Positions 10,883 to 17,618 of a stretch of 20,550 nt of DNA are shown here, one piece after another. The stretch comes from JAXDLW01 sp046262515 (GTDB taxonomy: Bacteria > Chloroflexota > Dormibacteria > DASZGP01). The notes beneath the pieces were generated by a model. It searched no databases, was not told where the DNA came from, and saw only the letters and a list, made by a program, of their open reading frames with translations. A program made the position numbers and the translations under genes. The stretch covers positions 1 through 20,550 of the forward strand of contig JBHEMP010000088.1 in NCBI GenBank assembly GCA_046262515.1, given 5' to 3'. The stretch's first letter is position 1. The number at the start of each line of letters is the position of its first letter.

Positions 10883-11412
10883 GCCAGCGCCTTCTCCATC
10901 TCCGCCAGGTGCTCCTCCAGGTGCACCACGAGCGGCAGCCGGATGATGCTCTCGGCGGTAACCACGCCGTCCTCCACCCTGCACTGGCGCTGCAGTTGCT
11001 CCGGAGTGGCGGACTCGAGGAACTTGAGCGTGCGCTGGTGCTGTTTGGTCGCCTCCGCCGCGCACTCCGCCGCGGTCATGGCCATGTACTTGTCACCCTC
11101 CGCGTCCCGCTGGCTGATGACGTCGCCGAGGTTGAGCTCGGGAAGGCGGCCAGTGGCAATCATGTAGCTGAAGATCCCATAGGCGTGCGACAGGACGACG
11201 ACGTGCGCGAGGATCTCCTTGGCGTTCCACTCCCCGTCGCCCCGCGGCTCGTCGGGAACCCGCGCCGCCAGTTCGTTCATGCGCTCGGACGCCCGGCGGA
11301 GGCGCGCGGCGAGGTTCCTGCTTTCCGCGACGGCCAGTTCGCCCATGAAGCGGGGGACATCCTGGGCTGTGAAGTTGCTCGAATTTTCTCTCATGGCGGG
11401 CAATTCTGCCAT
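10879..11412 (-). CDS. DinB-fold (DinB_2/YfiT-like) metalloprotein
   Basis: Protein of 177 residues with the four-helix DinB fold. The probable metal-binding histidines are H70 in EWNAKEILAH and H164/H168 in the C-terminal HLEEHLAEME, the usual three-histidine arrangement. DinB-like proteins include thiol-S-transferases that use bacillithiol or mycothiol and many of unknown role. It starts at ATG 11412, 12 bases after the glutamine synthetase stop; an in-frame ATG at 11394 is an alternative that would drop six residues. Its stop overlaps the TTG start of the epimerase. A detoxification role for a reactive acyl intermediate is possible but is only inference from position. Confidence 0.85.
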   Translation of the reverse strand: MAELPAMRENSSNFTAQDVPRFMGELAVAESRNLAARLRRASERMNELAARVPDEPRGDGEWNAKEILAHVVVLSHAYGIFSYMIATGRLPELNLGDVISQRDAEGDKYMAMTAAECAAEATKQHQRTLKFLESATPEQLQRQCRVEDGVVTAESIIRLPLVVHLEEHLAEMEKALA

Positions 11413-11424
11413 CGCCGGTGGAAC

Positions 11425-12768
11425 TCAGTACGCGCGCAGGTAGCGGTCCAGCTCCCAGGGCGTCACCTGCATGGCGTAGGCCGCCCACTCGAGTCGCTTG
11501 GCGGCGAGGAAAAGGTCCAGAAGGTCCCCTCCGAGCACATCGACCAGCAGGTCATCGGCCTCCAGGGCGGCGAGGGCCTGGACCAGCGAGCCGGGTAGAG
11601 GTCGAGCGCTGACCCGGGCGGCGTCACGGTATCCGTGCTCCAGTTCCTCCATGGGAGGGCCGGGATCAAGGTGACGCTCCACGCCGTCCATCCCCGCCGA
11701 CAACATCGCGGTGAAGGCCAGGTAGGGATTGCAACTGGGATCCGGGAGCCGGAACTCGAGCCGCGCGTTGTCCCCCTCCGGCGCGTTGCCGGCAACCGCG
11801 GGCACGCGGAGCAACGCGGATCGGTTATGGCGCCCCCAGCTCCCCGCGACCGGGGCCTCATACCCGGGGACAAGGCGCTTGTAGGAGTTGACGAGGGGTG
11901 CGACGAGCGCACACATCCCCGGCGCGTGCTCCAGCTGGCCGGCGATGAAGCCCCGCGCGGTCCCCGAGAGGCCGTACGGGTCCGCCTCGTCCACGAAGGC
12001 GCTGCGGCCGTCGAGGTGCCGCAGGACCTGGTGGGTATGCATGCCGGAACCGGCCGCGCCATGCAGCGGCTTGGGCATGAAGCTGGCCACCATGTCGCGC
12101 TGCCGGGCAAGCTCCTTGATCGCGGGTTTGAGGGCGGTCAGCGCATCCGCGGCGGCCAGCGCCGGCTGCAGCGGCAGGTCCACCTCGTACTGCCCGGTCG
12201 CCACCTCGTGGTGACTGGACTGGACCGCGACACCCATCGACTCGAGGGCATGGACAATCTCCATCTCGGCCTGCCTCGAGCGGCCACCGCTACGCTCGAA
12301 GTAGGTGCCCGCGTCATCACGCAGGGCAGCCAGCCCGCCCTCGCCGTCCGGGAAGAGAAAGAACTCGACCTCGGGAGCGACGAGGTACTCCAGTCCCGCC
12401 TCCCGCGCCCCGGCCAGCACGCTTTCCAGCGCCGCACGGCTATCCCCGCCGTATCGCCTGCCATCGGGCGTCACGACGCGGCACACCAGCCGGGCGCAGA
12501 TGACATCCGCCCCGGGATCGATCAGCGCGAAGGTGGCGGGGTCGGGCCGCAGGAACATGTCTGACTCGACCTCGCGGGCCGCGCCCTCGATGGCCGACCC
12601 GTCAAACCACTCCCCTGCCGCCAGCACCTCCTCGAGGCGGCGCGCCGGGATGGAGACACTCTTGACGGCACCGGTGATGTCCGGGAACTGCAGCTCCACC
12701 TGGACCACCCCCGCCCGCACGCAGGCCGCCAGGACGTCTTCGCTGCCGGGGTCAGTGATGTCCGGCAT
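11425..12768 (-). CDS. glnA: Glutamine synthetase type I (GSI-alpha-like)
   Basis: Forms glutamine from glutamate, ammonia and ATP; 447 residues, dodecamer-type GSI. The beta-grasp domain has WFDGSAIEG; the catalytic domain has PEVEFFLF (E133, E135), HHEVATGQYE (E188, E195), GSGMHTHQ (H244), NSYKRLVPGYEAP, NRSALLRVP and RLEFRLPDPSCNPYL. D56 and E304 match the ammonium-site D50 and E327 of the Salmonella enzyme, which argues against a polyamine-specific paralogue; S53 of that enzyme is A59 here. R65 matches R62 of Bacillus GlnA, used in feedback inhibition. The adenylylation tyrosine (Y397 of E. coli) falls on H378 in an ungapped 30-residue stretch, so adenylylation control is unlikely. The ATG at 12768 lies 17 bases inside the kinase gene. 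Confidence 0.94.
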   Translation of the reverse strand: MPDITDPGSEDVLAACVRAGVVQVELQFPDITGAVKSVSIPARRLEEVLAAGEWFDGSAIEGAAREVESDMFLRPDPATFALIDPGADVICARLVCRVVTPDGRRYGGDSRAALESVLAGAREAGLEYLVAPEVEFFLFPDGEGGLAALRDDAGTYFERSGGRSRQAEMEIVHALESMGVAVQSSHHEVATGQYEVDLPLQPALAAADALTALKPAIKELARQRDMVASFMPKPLHGAAGSGMHTHQVLRHLDGRSAFVDEADPYGLSGTARGFIAGQLEHAPGMCALVAPLVNSYKRLVPGYEAPVAGSWGRHNRSALLRVPAVAGNAPEGDNARLEFRLPDPSCNPYLAFTAMLSAGMDGVERHLDPGPPMEELEHGYRDAARVSARPLPGSLVQALAALEADDLLVDVLGGDLLDLFLAAKRLEWAAYAMQVTPWELDRYLRAY

Positions 12769-13747
12769 GGCCCAGCAGGTAGTACAGGTAGGTGGCGACC
12801 ACGACGGCCAGTATGAAGCCCAGGCTGAGAGCGGCCACCAGGATCCAGAGGCCTTTCTCCGAAGCCGCGCGGACCGGTCGCTCCTCCCCGAAGACGAACT
12901 CCCGGAGGTCCAGGTCCTGCCAGTGCCTGAGGTCGCTCAGCAGGGCGCCGGCATCCTGGTATCGCTCCTCCGGCTGCTTGCGCAGGGCCTTGCGGACGAT
13001 TGCCTCAAGGGGCGGAAGGACGTCTCGATTGATCGAACCCAGGCTCGGGACAGGGGCATTGACGTGCTGGGCCATTACCGATAGCGCGTTATCCCCCTCC
13101 CAGGGGACGTGGCCCGCGAGCATCTCGAAGAGGATGATGCCTATGGCGTAGGTATCGGTGCGGGCGTCGCCGCGCTTGCCCTGGATCTGTTCCGGCGCCA
13201 TGTAGTCGGGGGTCCCGACAGCCGATGTCAGCCACCGCCAGGTCAGGCGGCGAGCCCCCTCCATCAGGGCGATGCCAAAGTCCGTCACCACCACGCGCTG
13301 GTCGGGGGTGATGAGGATGTTCTCGGGCTTCAGGTCACGGTGGTAGACGCCCTGTGAATGCGCGTATCCCACGGCCTCGGCCAGTTTCTCGACGATGTCG
13401 ATGGCCCTGGCTGTGAGCAGCTTCTGCTCCCGGCTGATCAGCTCGCGAAGGGTCTCACCCTCCACGTACTCCATGACCAGGTACGGCCGTGTCCGTGTTT
13501 GCTGCAGGTCATACGAATGCTGGATGCCCGGGTGGTCCAGCCTGCTGGCGATCTCGGCCTCACGGCGGAAGCGGTCAAAGGCAGAGGTGTCACCGATGAC
13601 GGCGTCGTGCGGGACCTTGAGCACGACGCGCCGTCCGGAGGGCTCCTGCGCCAGGTAGACGTCACTGAAGGCACCGTGCCCGACGACATCGAGGATGCTG
13701 AAATCGTCGAGGGTGGTGCCGGGCTGGATCGCCAACGAGGTGATCAT
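12752..13747 (-). CDS. Membrane-anchored Hanks-type Ser/Thr protein kinase
   Basis: Protein kinase of 331 residues. The glycine loop GHGAFSDVYLA (23-33), lysine K44 (VVLKVP), E64 of helix C, HRDLKPEN (136-143), DFG (156-158), GTPDYMAPEQ (178-187) and DTYAIGIILFEML are all present, so it should be active. The activation segment has Thr/Ser residues for autophosphorylation. A juxtamembrane stretch (280-298) leads to one transmembrane helix at about 301-324, with only about 7 residues outside; PASTA or other sensor domains are absent. Its ATG overlaps the PP2C stop as ATGA, and its end overlaps glnA by 17 bases. The kinase/phosphatase pair would set phosphorylation of shared targets, possibly including glutamine synthetase. 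Confidence 0.95.
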   Translation of the reverse strand: MITSLAIQPGTTLDDFSILDVVGHGAFSDVYLAQEPSGRRVVLKVPHDAVIGDTSAFDRFRREAEIASRLDHPGIQHSYDLQQTRTRPYLVMEYVEGETLRELISREQKLLTARAIDIVEKLAEAVGYAHSQGVYHRDLKPENILITPDQRVVVTDFGIALMEGARRLTWRWLTSAVGTPDYMAPEQIQGKRGDARTDTYAIGIILFEMLAGHVPWEGDNALSVMAQHVNAPVPSLGSINRDVLPPLEAIVRKALRKQPEERYQDAGALLSDLRHWQDLDLREFVFGEERPVRAASEKGLWILVAALSLGFILAVVVATYLYYLLGHAGHH

Positions 13748-14544
13748 AGGAAGAACCTACGCCACCCCTGCGGCCGGGTGGGCGCCGGCGAGGTCTCCAG
13801 CACGCGCAGCATCAACCCGCTCGCGTTGTCCTCTCCCCCCCGGCGCACTGAGAGGTCGACGAGGCGGCGAATTGAGTCCGCATGGTCCGCCGAGAGCAGG
13901 GCATCGCGGATTTCCGCCAGGCTGAGCTTGCCCCAGAGGCCGTCGGAGCACAGAAGGAAGCGGTCACCGGCCTCGAGGGGGTCCTTGCGCAGGTCCACCC
14001 TGGCGATCAACTCAGCACCCAGCGAGCGCGTGAGCACGTGCCGCGCGGGGTGGTCCGAGGCCTGCTCGGGGCTGATCAGGCGCATCCGCAGCATCTCCAT
14101 CGCCTGTGTGTGGTCGGTGGAGAGAACCTCGACGCTGGTACCGCGTACACGGTAGGCGCGACAGTCGCCGACGTGCCCAAGGTGCGCCTCACCCGCGCTC
14201 AGCGCCAGCGCCAGCATGGTCGTCTGCATCTTGGGCGCGCCCTGGCCCGCGAGGGCGGCGTCGAAGACCCGCAGGTTGGCCTGCTCGAAGGCCGCGCGAA
14301 GCAACTGCGTGGGTCGCTGCTCCGCGGCCCCGGCGACGTGGCCGAGCAGGGTCTCGACCGCGGTGCGACTGGCGACATCCCCTCCACCGTACGCGCCGAG
14401 GCCGTCGGCGATCGCGAACACAATTCCGGCAGCCTCACCGGCGTCCCCGGCCGCGGGCGCGGCGATGCGCCCCCAGCCGAGGTGATCCTCGTTGTGGGGG
14501 CGCACCGGCCCGGTTTCACTGAGGCTGGCATGCTCGATGACCAG
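13744..14544 (-). CDS. PP2C-family Ser/Thr phosphatase, probable CTG start
   Basis: Metal-dependent PPM/PP2C phosphatase that would reverse the adjacent kinase. From a CTG at 14544 it is 266 residues: TGPVRPHNEDHLGWG (D20), FAIADGLGAYGGGDVAS (D47, G48), HLGHVGDCRAY, LLCSDGLWG (D201) and GGEDNASGLML (D239) give the aspartate ligands. The first canonical start codon in frame is GTG at 14505, which would begin inside the conserved first strand (at VRPHNED), and no ATG/GTG/TTG exists further upstream in this frame. The 13 codons before it translate as family-like VIEHASLSETGP, and a GAAGAGG sequence lies 8 bases before the CTG. The usual DGMGGH is DGLGAYG here. No transmembrane segment. Confidence 0.88.
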   Translation of the reverse strand: MVIEHASLSETGPVRPHNEDHLGWGRIAAPAAGDAGEAAGIVFAIADGLGAYGGGDVASRTAVETLLGHVAGAAEQRPTQLLRAAFEQANLRVFDAALAGQGAPKMQTTMLALALSAGEAHLGHVGDCRAYRVRGTSVEVLSTDHTQAMEMLRMRLISPEQASDHPARHVLTRSLGAELIARVDLRKDPLEAGDRFLLCSDGLWGKLSLAEIRDALLSADHADSIRRLVDLSVRRGGEDNASGLMLRVLETSPAPTRPQGWRRFFL

Positions 14545-14584
14545 CCCCGCAGCCTCTTCGATTGGTATGACCCGGACAGTACCT

Positions 14585-16129
14585 CTATGCCTCGCCGGCG
14601 ACCGGTTTGCTCTGGGTGAGCACCGGCTGCTTCCGCGCGACGGAGTTGGCGATCAGCCAGGCGACCCCGGCGACCAGCCAGGCCGCGACGATGGCAAGCG
14701 CGATCACCGTGTCCCGGGCGGTGCTCCCGCCGGAGACGATGTTGAGGTACATGATGGCCCCCAGCATGGCCAGGTTGGCCAGGAAGCCGAGCAGCGGGAC
14801 AAGGATGTGCTTGAGCACGCTGTGTTCGGCCTTGCCCCAGAACGCCACCAGCACGATCAGGTTGGTCATGCCATAGACCAGGAAGGTGCCGGTGTTGGAG
14901 GCCAGGAGTATCTGGGTCAGGTTGTCCGTGCTGAGGACACCGTAGGCGCCGAACGCCGCCGACACCACCGCCAGCGCCAGCACACCGTAATGGGGGGTGG
15001 CGTACTTGCCGTGGAGGAGGCCCAGGAGACTCGGCATCTCGCGGTCGCGGCCCATCACGTAGGTGATGCGCACGCCGGTGTTGAGGCAGGCGAGGGTCGT
15101 GCCGATCAGTGCCACCAGGACCGTGGCGGCAAGGATCAGGGTGAGGATGAACCCCGTGCCACCCAGCATCTGGTCCCCGATGTACCTGATCATGTCGCCG
15201 ACCGGGGCGGCGGAGGTGGCCAGGGCGTCGTAGCCCTTGAGCACGGTGGAACCGGTCCCCTTCGCCGTGAACGCATCGTTGACCAGGAAGTTCCCCGCGA
15301 AGTACTCGATGACATAGGCCACCGCGCCCTGGATCGCCAGCGACAGCAGGATGGCGCGACGGACATCCTTCTTGGGGTTGACGGCTTCGGCACCAAGCGC
15401 CGTCACGGACTCAAACCCGACCAACAGCAGGATCGCGATCGTGCCCTGCATCAGGACGTTGGTGAGACTGTGCGGCAGCACCACGGAGAACGGCGCGGCA
15501 TGGGCGTAGTGAAGGGCCGGGTGGGTGACGCGGAAGAGAAGGGCCAGGACCGAGAACCCGACCAGGGCGGTGAGCTGGATGACGTTGATGACAATCGCCG
15601 TCATGGTCGAACCGCTGATGCCGCGGAACGCCACGTAACCCGTGAGGGCGGAGAAGAGCAGCACCGACGCGATCTCCAGCGGCGTGCTGACGGTGACATT
15701 GAAAAGGCTGAGGATGTAGACCAGCAGGGTGCCGGTGAAGGCCACCATGATCCCGGGGTAGATCCAGTAGTAAAGGTGTGACACCCAGCCCACCACGAAC
15801 TTGGAGATGCGCGCGAACTGGAAGTGCGCCTTTCGCTCCTTTTCGAGGAAGGCCGCCTCGGCGAAGTAGTAGGACGATCCCGCCCCTGCCTGCGGGTAGA
15901 GATTGGCCAGTTCGGCGTACGAATAGGCCGTCAGAAAAGCCAGGACCAGTACGAAGAGCAGCCCCGGCAGCATGTCGAAGCCGGTTGTGCTGCCTCCGCT
16001 GGTCTGCGCGGCCTGGGACTGAAACGTGGTCCACAGAAAGGCCCCCGGGGCGATCAGCGCCATCGCGTTGATGGTCAACCCGGTCAGGCTGAGGGTCTTC
16101 TTCATTTCTACCGGCGCGTTCGTCGCCAC
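14585..16129 (-). CDS. APC-superfamily amino acid permease
   Basis: Integral membrane transporter of 514 residues with about 12 or more hydrophobic helices. The first helix carries the APC-type substrate segment LTINAMALIAPGAFLW; helix 3 region has AYSYAELANLYPQAGAGSSY, and LLVGFESVTALGAEAVNPKK marks the conserved sixth helix. These match amino acid-polyamine-organocation permeases, so a secondary amino acid or amine transporter is expected; the substrate is not deducible. The start is chosen as GTG at 16129 because GGAGGT (bases 16138-16143, minus strand) lies 8 bases before it; an ATG at 16105 lacks such a site. It follows kynureninase by 129 bases and precedes the phosphatase. Uptake of tryptophan, kynurenine or another amine is a context guess. 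Confidence 0.93.
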   Translation of the reverse strand: MATNAPVEMKKTLSLTGLTINAMALIAPGAFLWTTFQSQAAQTSGGSTTGFDMLPGLLFVLVLAFLTAYSYAELANLYPQAGAGSSYYFAEAAFLEKERKAHFQFARISKFVVGWVSHLYYWIYPGIMVAFTGTLLVYILSLFNVTVSTPLEIASVLLFSALTGYVAFRGISGSTMTAIVINVIQLTALVGFSVLALLFRVTHPALHYAHAAPFSVVLPHSLTNVLMQGTIAILLLVGFESVTALGAEAVNPKKDVRRAILLSLAIQGAVAYVIEYFAGNFLVNDAFTAKGTGSTVLKGYDALATSAAPVGDMIRYIGDQMLGGTGFILTLILAATVLVALIGTTLACLNTGVRITYVMGRDREMPSLLGLLHGKYATPHYGVLALAVVSAAFGAYGVLSTDNLTQILLASNTGTFLVYGMTNLIVLVAFWGKAEHSVLKHILVPLLGFLANLAMLGAIMYLNIVSGGSTARDTVIALAIVAAWLVAGVAWLIANSVARKQPVLTQSKPVAGEA

Positions 16130-16140
16130 AGGCTGGTACC

Positions 16141-16185
16141 TCCGTCCAAAGTGCTCTAAGTCCCCCGGGGGCCTCGATGGACGGA
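16141..16185 (-). promoter_or_regulatory. Inverted repeat covering part of the permease ribosome site
   Basis: Arms TCCGTCCA (16141-16148) and TGGACGGA (16178-16185) are perfect 8-base complements around 29 bases that contain a C5G5 palindrome at 16162-16171. In the minus-strand RNA the 3' arm includes GGA of the GGAGGU ribosome site (16138-16143), so folding would partly hide the permease start. Confidence 0.55.
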
Positions 16186-16205
16186 ACGTTAGACAGTTGC
16201 CGCTG

Positions 16206-16238
16206 GCAATTCGCTGTGCGATCCACACGAAGAATTGC
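16206..16238 (-). promoter_or_regulatory. Inverted repeat in kynureninase-permease intergenic region
   Basis: Perfect 7-base arms GCAATTC (16206-16212) and GAATTGC (16232-16238) enclose a second TGTG/CACA pair (16215-16218 and 16224-16227) with a 5-base loop. It could be an RNA hairpin or an operator. No T-run follows on the minus strand, so it is not a classical terminator for kynureninase. Confidence 0.5.
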
Positions 16239-16258
16239 GCAGTTGTTAGTGCCCTGAG

Positions 16259-17515
16259 TCAGGTAACGCTCAGCCGGAGCGCGTGGCGGGGCTCTCGCCA
16301 GGATTCGTCACGGAGGATTTCTTCCAGGCGATCGACCGCGTCCCACGCGTCGACGAAGCGGTTGTACAGGGGCGCGAACCCGAACCGCATGATGTCCGGG
16401 GGGCGGAAGTCGCCGACAACCCCCGCCGCCCTCAGGGCCTGAATCAGTTCATAGGCGTGCGGGTGGCGCAGGCCGACGTGCGACCCGCGCAGGCGGGAGG
16501 GCCGGGGCGAGATCACCTCGACCCCGAACTCGGCGCAGCGCGCGTCTGCCAGGGCGATGAACGTCTCCGTCAGCTGGGTGGACTTGTTGCGCACCGCCTG
16601 CATGTCCACGCCGGCCCATGCCTCGAGCGCGGCCTCCAGCGCGACCATGGCGAGGATCGGGGGGGTCCCCACGAGGAATCGCCGCATCTGCGCCGCCGGT
16701 TCGTACACCGTGTCGAAGGCAAAGGGCCGCACATGGCCCATCCAGCCCCGGAGCGGCGTCTCGAGCAAACCGTGGAGCCGCCGCGCGACGTAGATGTACG
16801 CCGGCGCGCCGGGGCCGCCGTTGAGGTATTTGTAACCGCAGCCGACAGCCATGTCGACACCGCAGCCGCCCAGGTCCACGGGCATCGCCCCGGTGCTGTG
16901 AGACAGATCCCAGATCGTCAGCACGCCCGCCGCCCGGGCCGCCGCGGTCAACCCGCGCATGTCGTGCACATAGCCCGACGTGTAGTCCACGTGGGTCAGC
17001 AGGAGCACGGCGACGTCTTCTCGCAGGGCCTCCTCGACCTGGCTGCGCAGGACCCTGCGCACCTCGTGCCGCCCCTCCAGCGCCGCGAGTCCGTCGGCGA
17101 TGTAGCCATCGGTTGGAAAGTTCGCGTGCTCGGTGAGGATCACCGGCCGGGCGGGCCGCGCCGCGACCGCCGCCCCGACGAGCTTGAAAACGTTGACCGA
17201 GGTGCTGTCGCAGCAGAGGACCTCGTCGGGGCTGGCGCCGATCAATGGGGCCACCATCGCGCCCAGTCGGGCGGCCAGTTCGATCCAGCCGGCGGAGGTC
17301 CAGCTCTGCACCAGGCCGTCTCCCCATTCGGAAGCGATCGCCCGGGCGACGCGGTCGCCGACCCCTACGGGCAGCGCTCCCAGGGAGTTGCCGTCGAGAT
17401 AGACAACGCCTTCGGGGACATGGAAGCGGCTCCTCACCGGCGCCAGCGGGTCCTCGTTGTCGAGGCGCTCACAGGCCGCCCGGTCGCGCGGGGCGCGCCT
17501 GCGCGTTTCTTCCAC
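16259..17515 (-). CDS. kynU: Kynureninase
   Basis: PLP enzyme that cleaves L-kynurenine to anthranilate and L-alanine in tryptophan degradation; 418 residues, the normal length. Visible are DPLAPVRSRFHVPEGVVYLD then GNSLGALP near the N-terminus, DSTSVNVFK (103-111), ANFPTDGYIADGL (131-143), DLSHSTGAMPVDLGG (203-217) and the PLP lysine K229 in CGYKYLNGGPGAPAY. The start is GTG at 17515, which gives the usual N-terminus about 20 residues before DPLAP; it lacks a Shine-Dalgarno but has TATCCT ending 7 bases before it. No tryptophan dioxygenase or formamidase gene is seen nearby. It is divergent from a GAF/PucR regulator and upstream of a permease, which suggests a regulated catabolic unit. Confidence 0.95.
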   Translation of the reverse strand: MEETRRRAPRDRAACERLDNEDPLAPVRSRFHVPEGVVYLDGNSLGALPVGVGDRVARAIASEWGDGLVQSWTSAGWIELAARLGAMVAPLIGASPDEVLCCDSTSVNVFKLVGAAVAARPARPVILTEHANFPTDGYIADGLAALEGRHEVRRVLRSQVEEALREDVAVLLLTHVDYTSGYVHDMRGLTAAARAAGVLTIWDLSHSTGAMPVDLGGCGVDMAVGCGYKYLNGGPGAPAYIYVARRLHGLLETPLRGWMGHVRPFAFDTVYEPAAQMRRFLVGTPPILAMVALEAALEAWAGVDMQAVRNKSTQLTETFIALADARCAEFGVEVISPRPSRLRGSHVGLRHPHAYELIQALRAAGVVGDFRPPDIMRFGFAPLYNRFVDAWDAVDRLEEILRDESWREPRHALRLSVT

Positions 17516-17522
17516 GCTCTGG

Positions 17523-17528
17523 AGGATA
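17523..17528 (-). promoter_or_regulatory. Candidate -10 element for leaderless kynureninase start
   Basis: On the minus strand TATCCT (four of six to TATAAT, TANNNT form) ends exactly 7 bases before the GTG at 17515, where transcription would start on the start codon. No ribosome site is present. A -35 is not clear. Confidence 0.45.
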
Positions 17529-17547
17529 CGGCTCTCGGGCGCTTGAC

Positions 17548-17580
17548 ACAGGCACAGCGCGCAGGTTAGTGACAGGCACA
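17548..17580. repeat. Direct repeat in divergent promoter region
   Basis: The nonamer ACAGGCACA occurs at 17548-17556 and 17572-17580, with a start-to-start distance of 24 bases (TGTGCCTGT twice on the minus strand). It lies between the divergent kynureninase and PucR-type genes and could be an operator. A perfect TTGACA at 17543-17548 touches the first copy but has no good -10 17-18 bases downstream. Confidence 0.45.
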
Positions 17581-17605
17581 CAGTATTGAGGCGCCGCGCC
17601 GCGGC

Positions 17606-17611
17606 TAGACT
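17606..17611 (+). promoter_or_regulatory. Candidate -10 element for leaderless PucR-type regulator
   Basis: TAGACT (TANNNT form) ends exactly 7 bases before the ATG at 17619, so the first transcribed base would be at or beside the A of ATG. The ATG has no Shine-Dalgarno. No recognisable -35 lies 17-18 bases upstream. Confidence 0.45.
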
Positions 17612-17618
17612 GCTTCGC

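Noticed and set aside
11425..12768. Gamma-glutamylpolyamine synthetase (PuuA/GlnA3-like) instead of glutamine synthetase
   Set aside because: The ammonium-site residues D56 and E304 are retained, and the metal and glutamate ligands are intact.
13748..13770. TAGGTT six bases before the kinase ATG as a leaderless promoter
   Set aside because: It lies within the last codons of the PP2C gene and the ATGA overlap explains initiation by coupling; it shows that such hexamers can occur by chance.
14492..15781. 429-codon plus-strand open frame opposite the permease
   Set aside because: Rich in His, Gln, Asp and Gly as expected opposite a hydrophobic membrane protein gene; not a real protein.
16130..16228. 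Extension of the permease start to a GTG at 16228
   Set aside because: The added 33 residues are not hydrophobic or family-like, and the GTG at 16129 has a strong ribosome site.
16283..17569. 428-codon plus-strand open frame opposite kynureninase
   Set aside because: Antisense of a gene with complete catalytic motifs; no domain signal.
17543..17571. TTGACA with TTAGTG as a sigma-70 promoter
   Set aside because: The -35 is perfect but no acceptable -10 lies 16-18 bases downstream; TAGACT next to the ATG is a better candidate.
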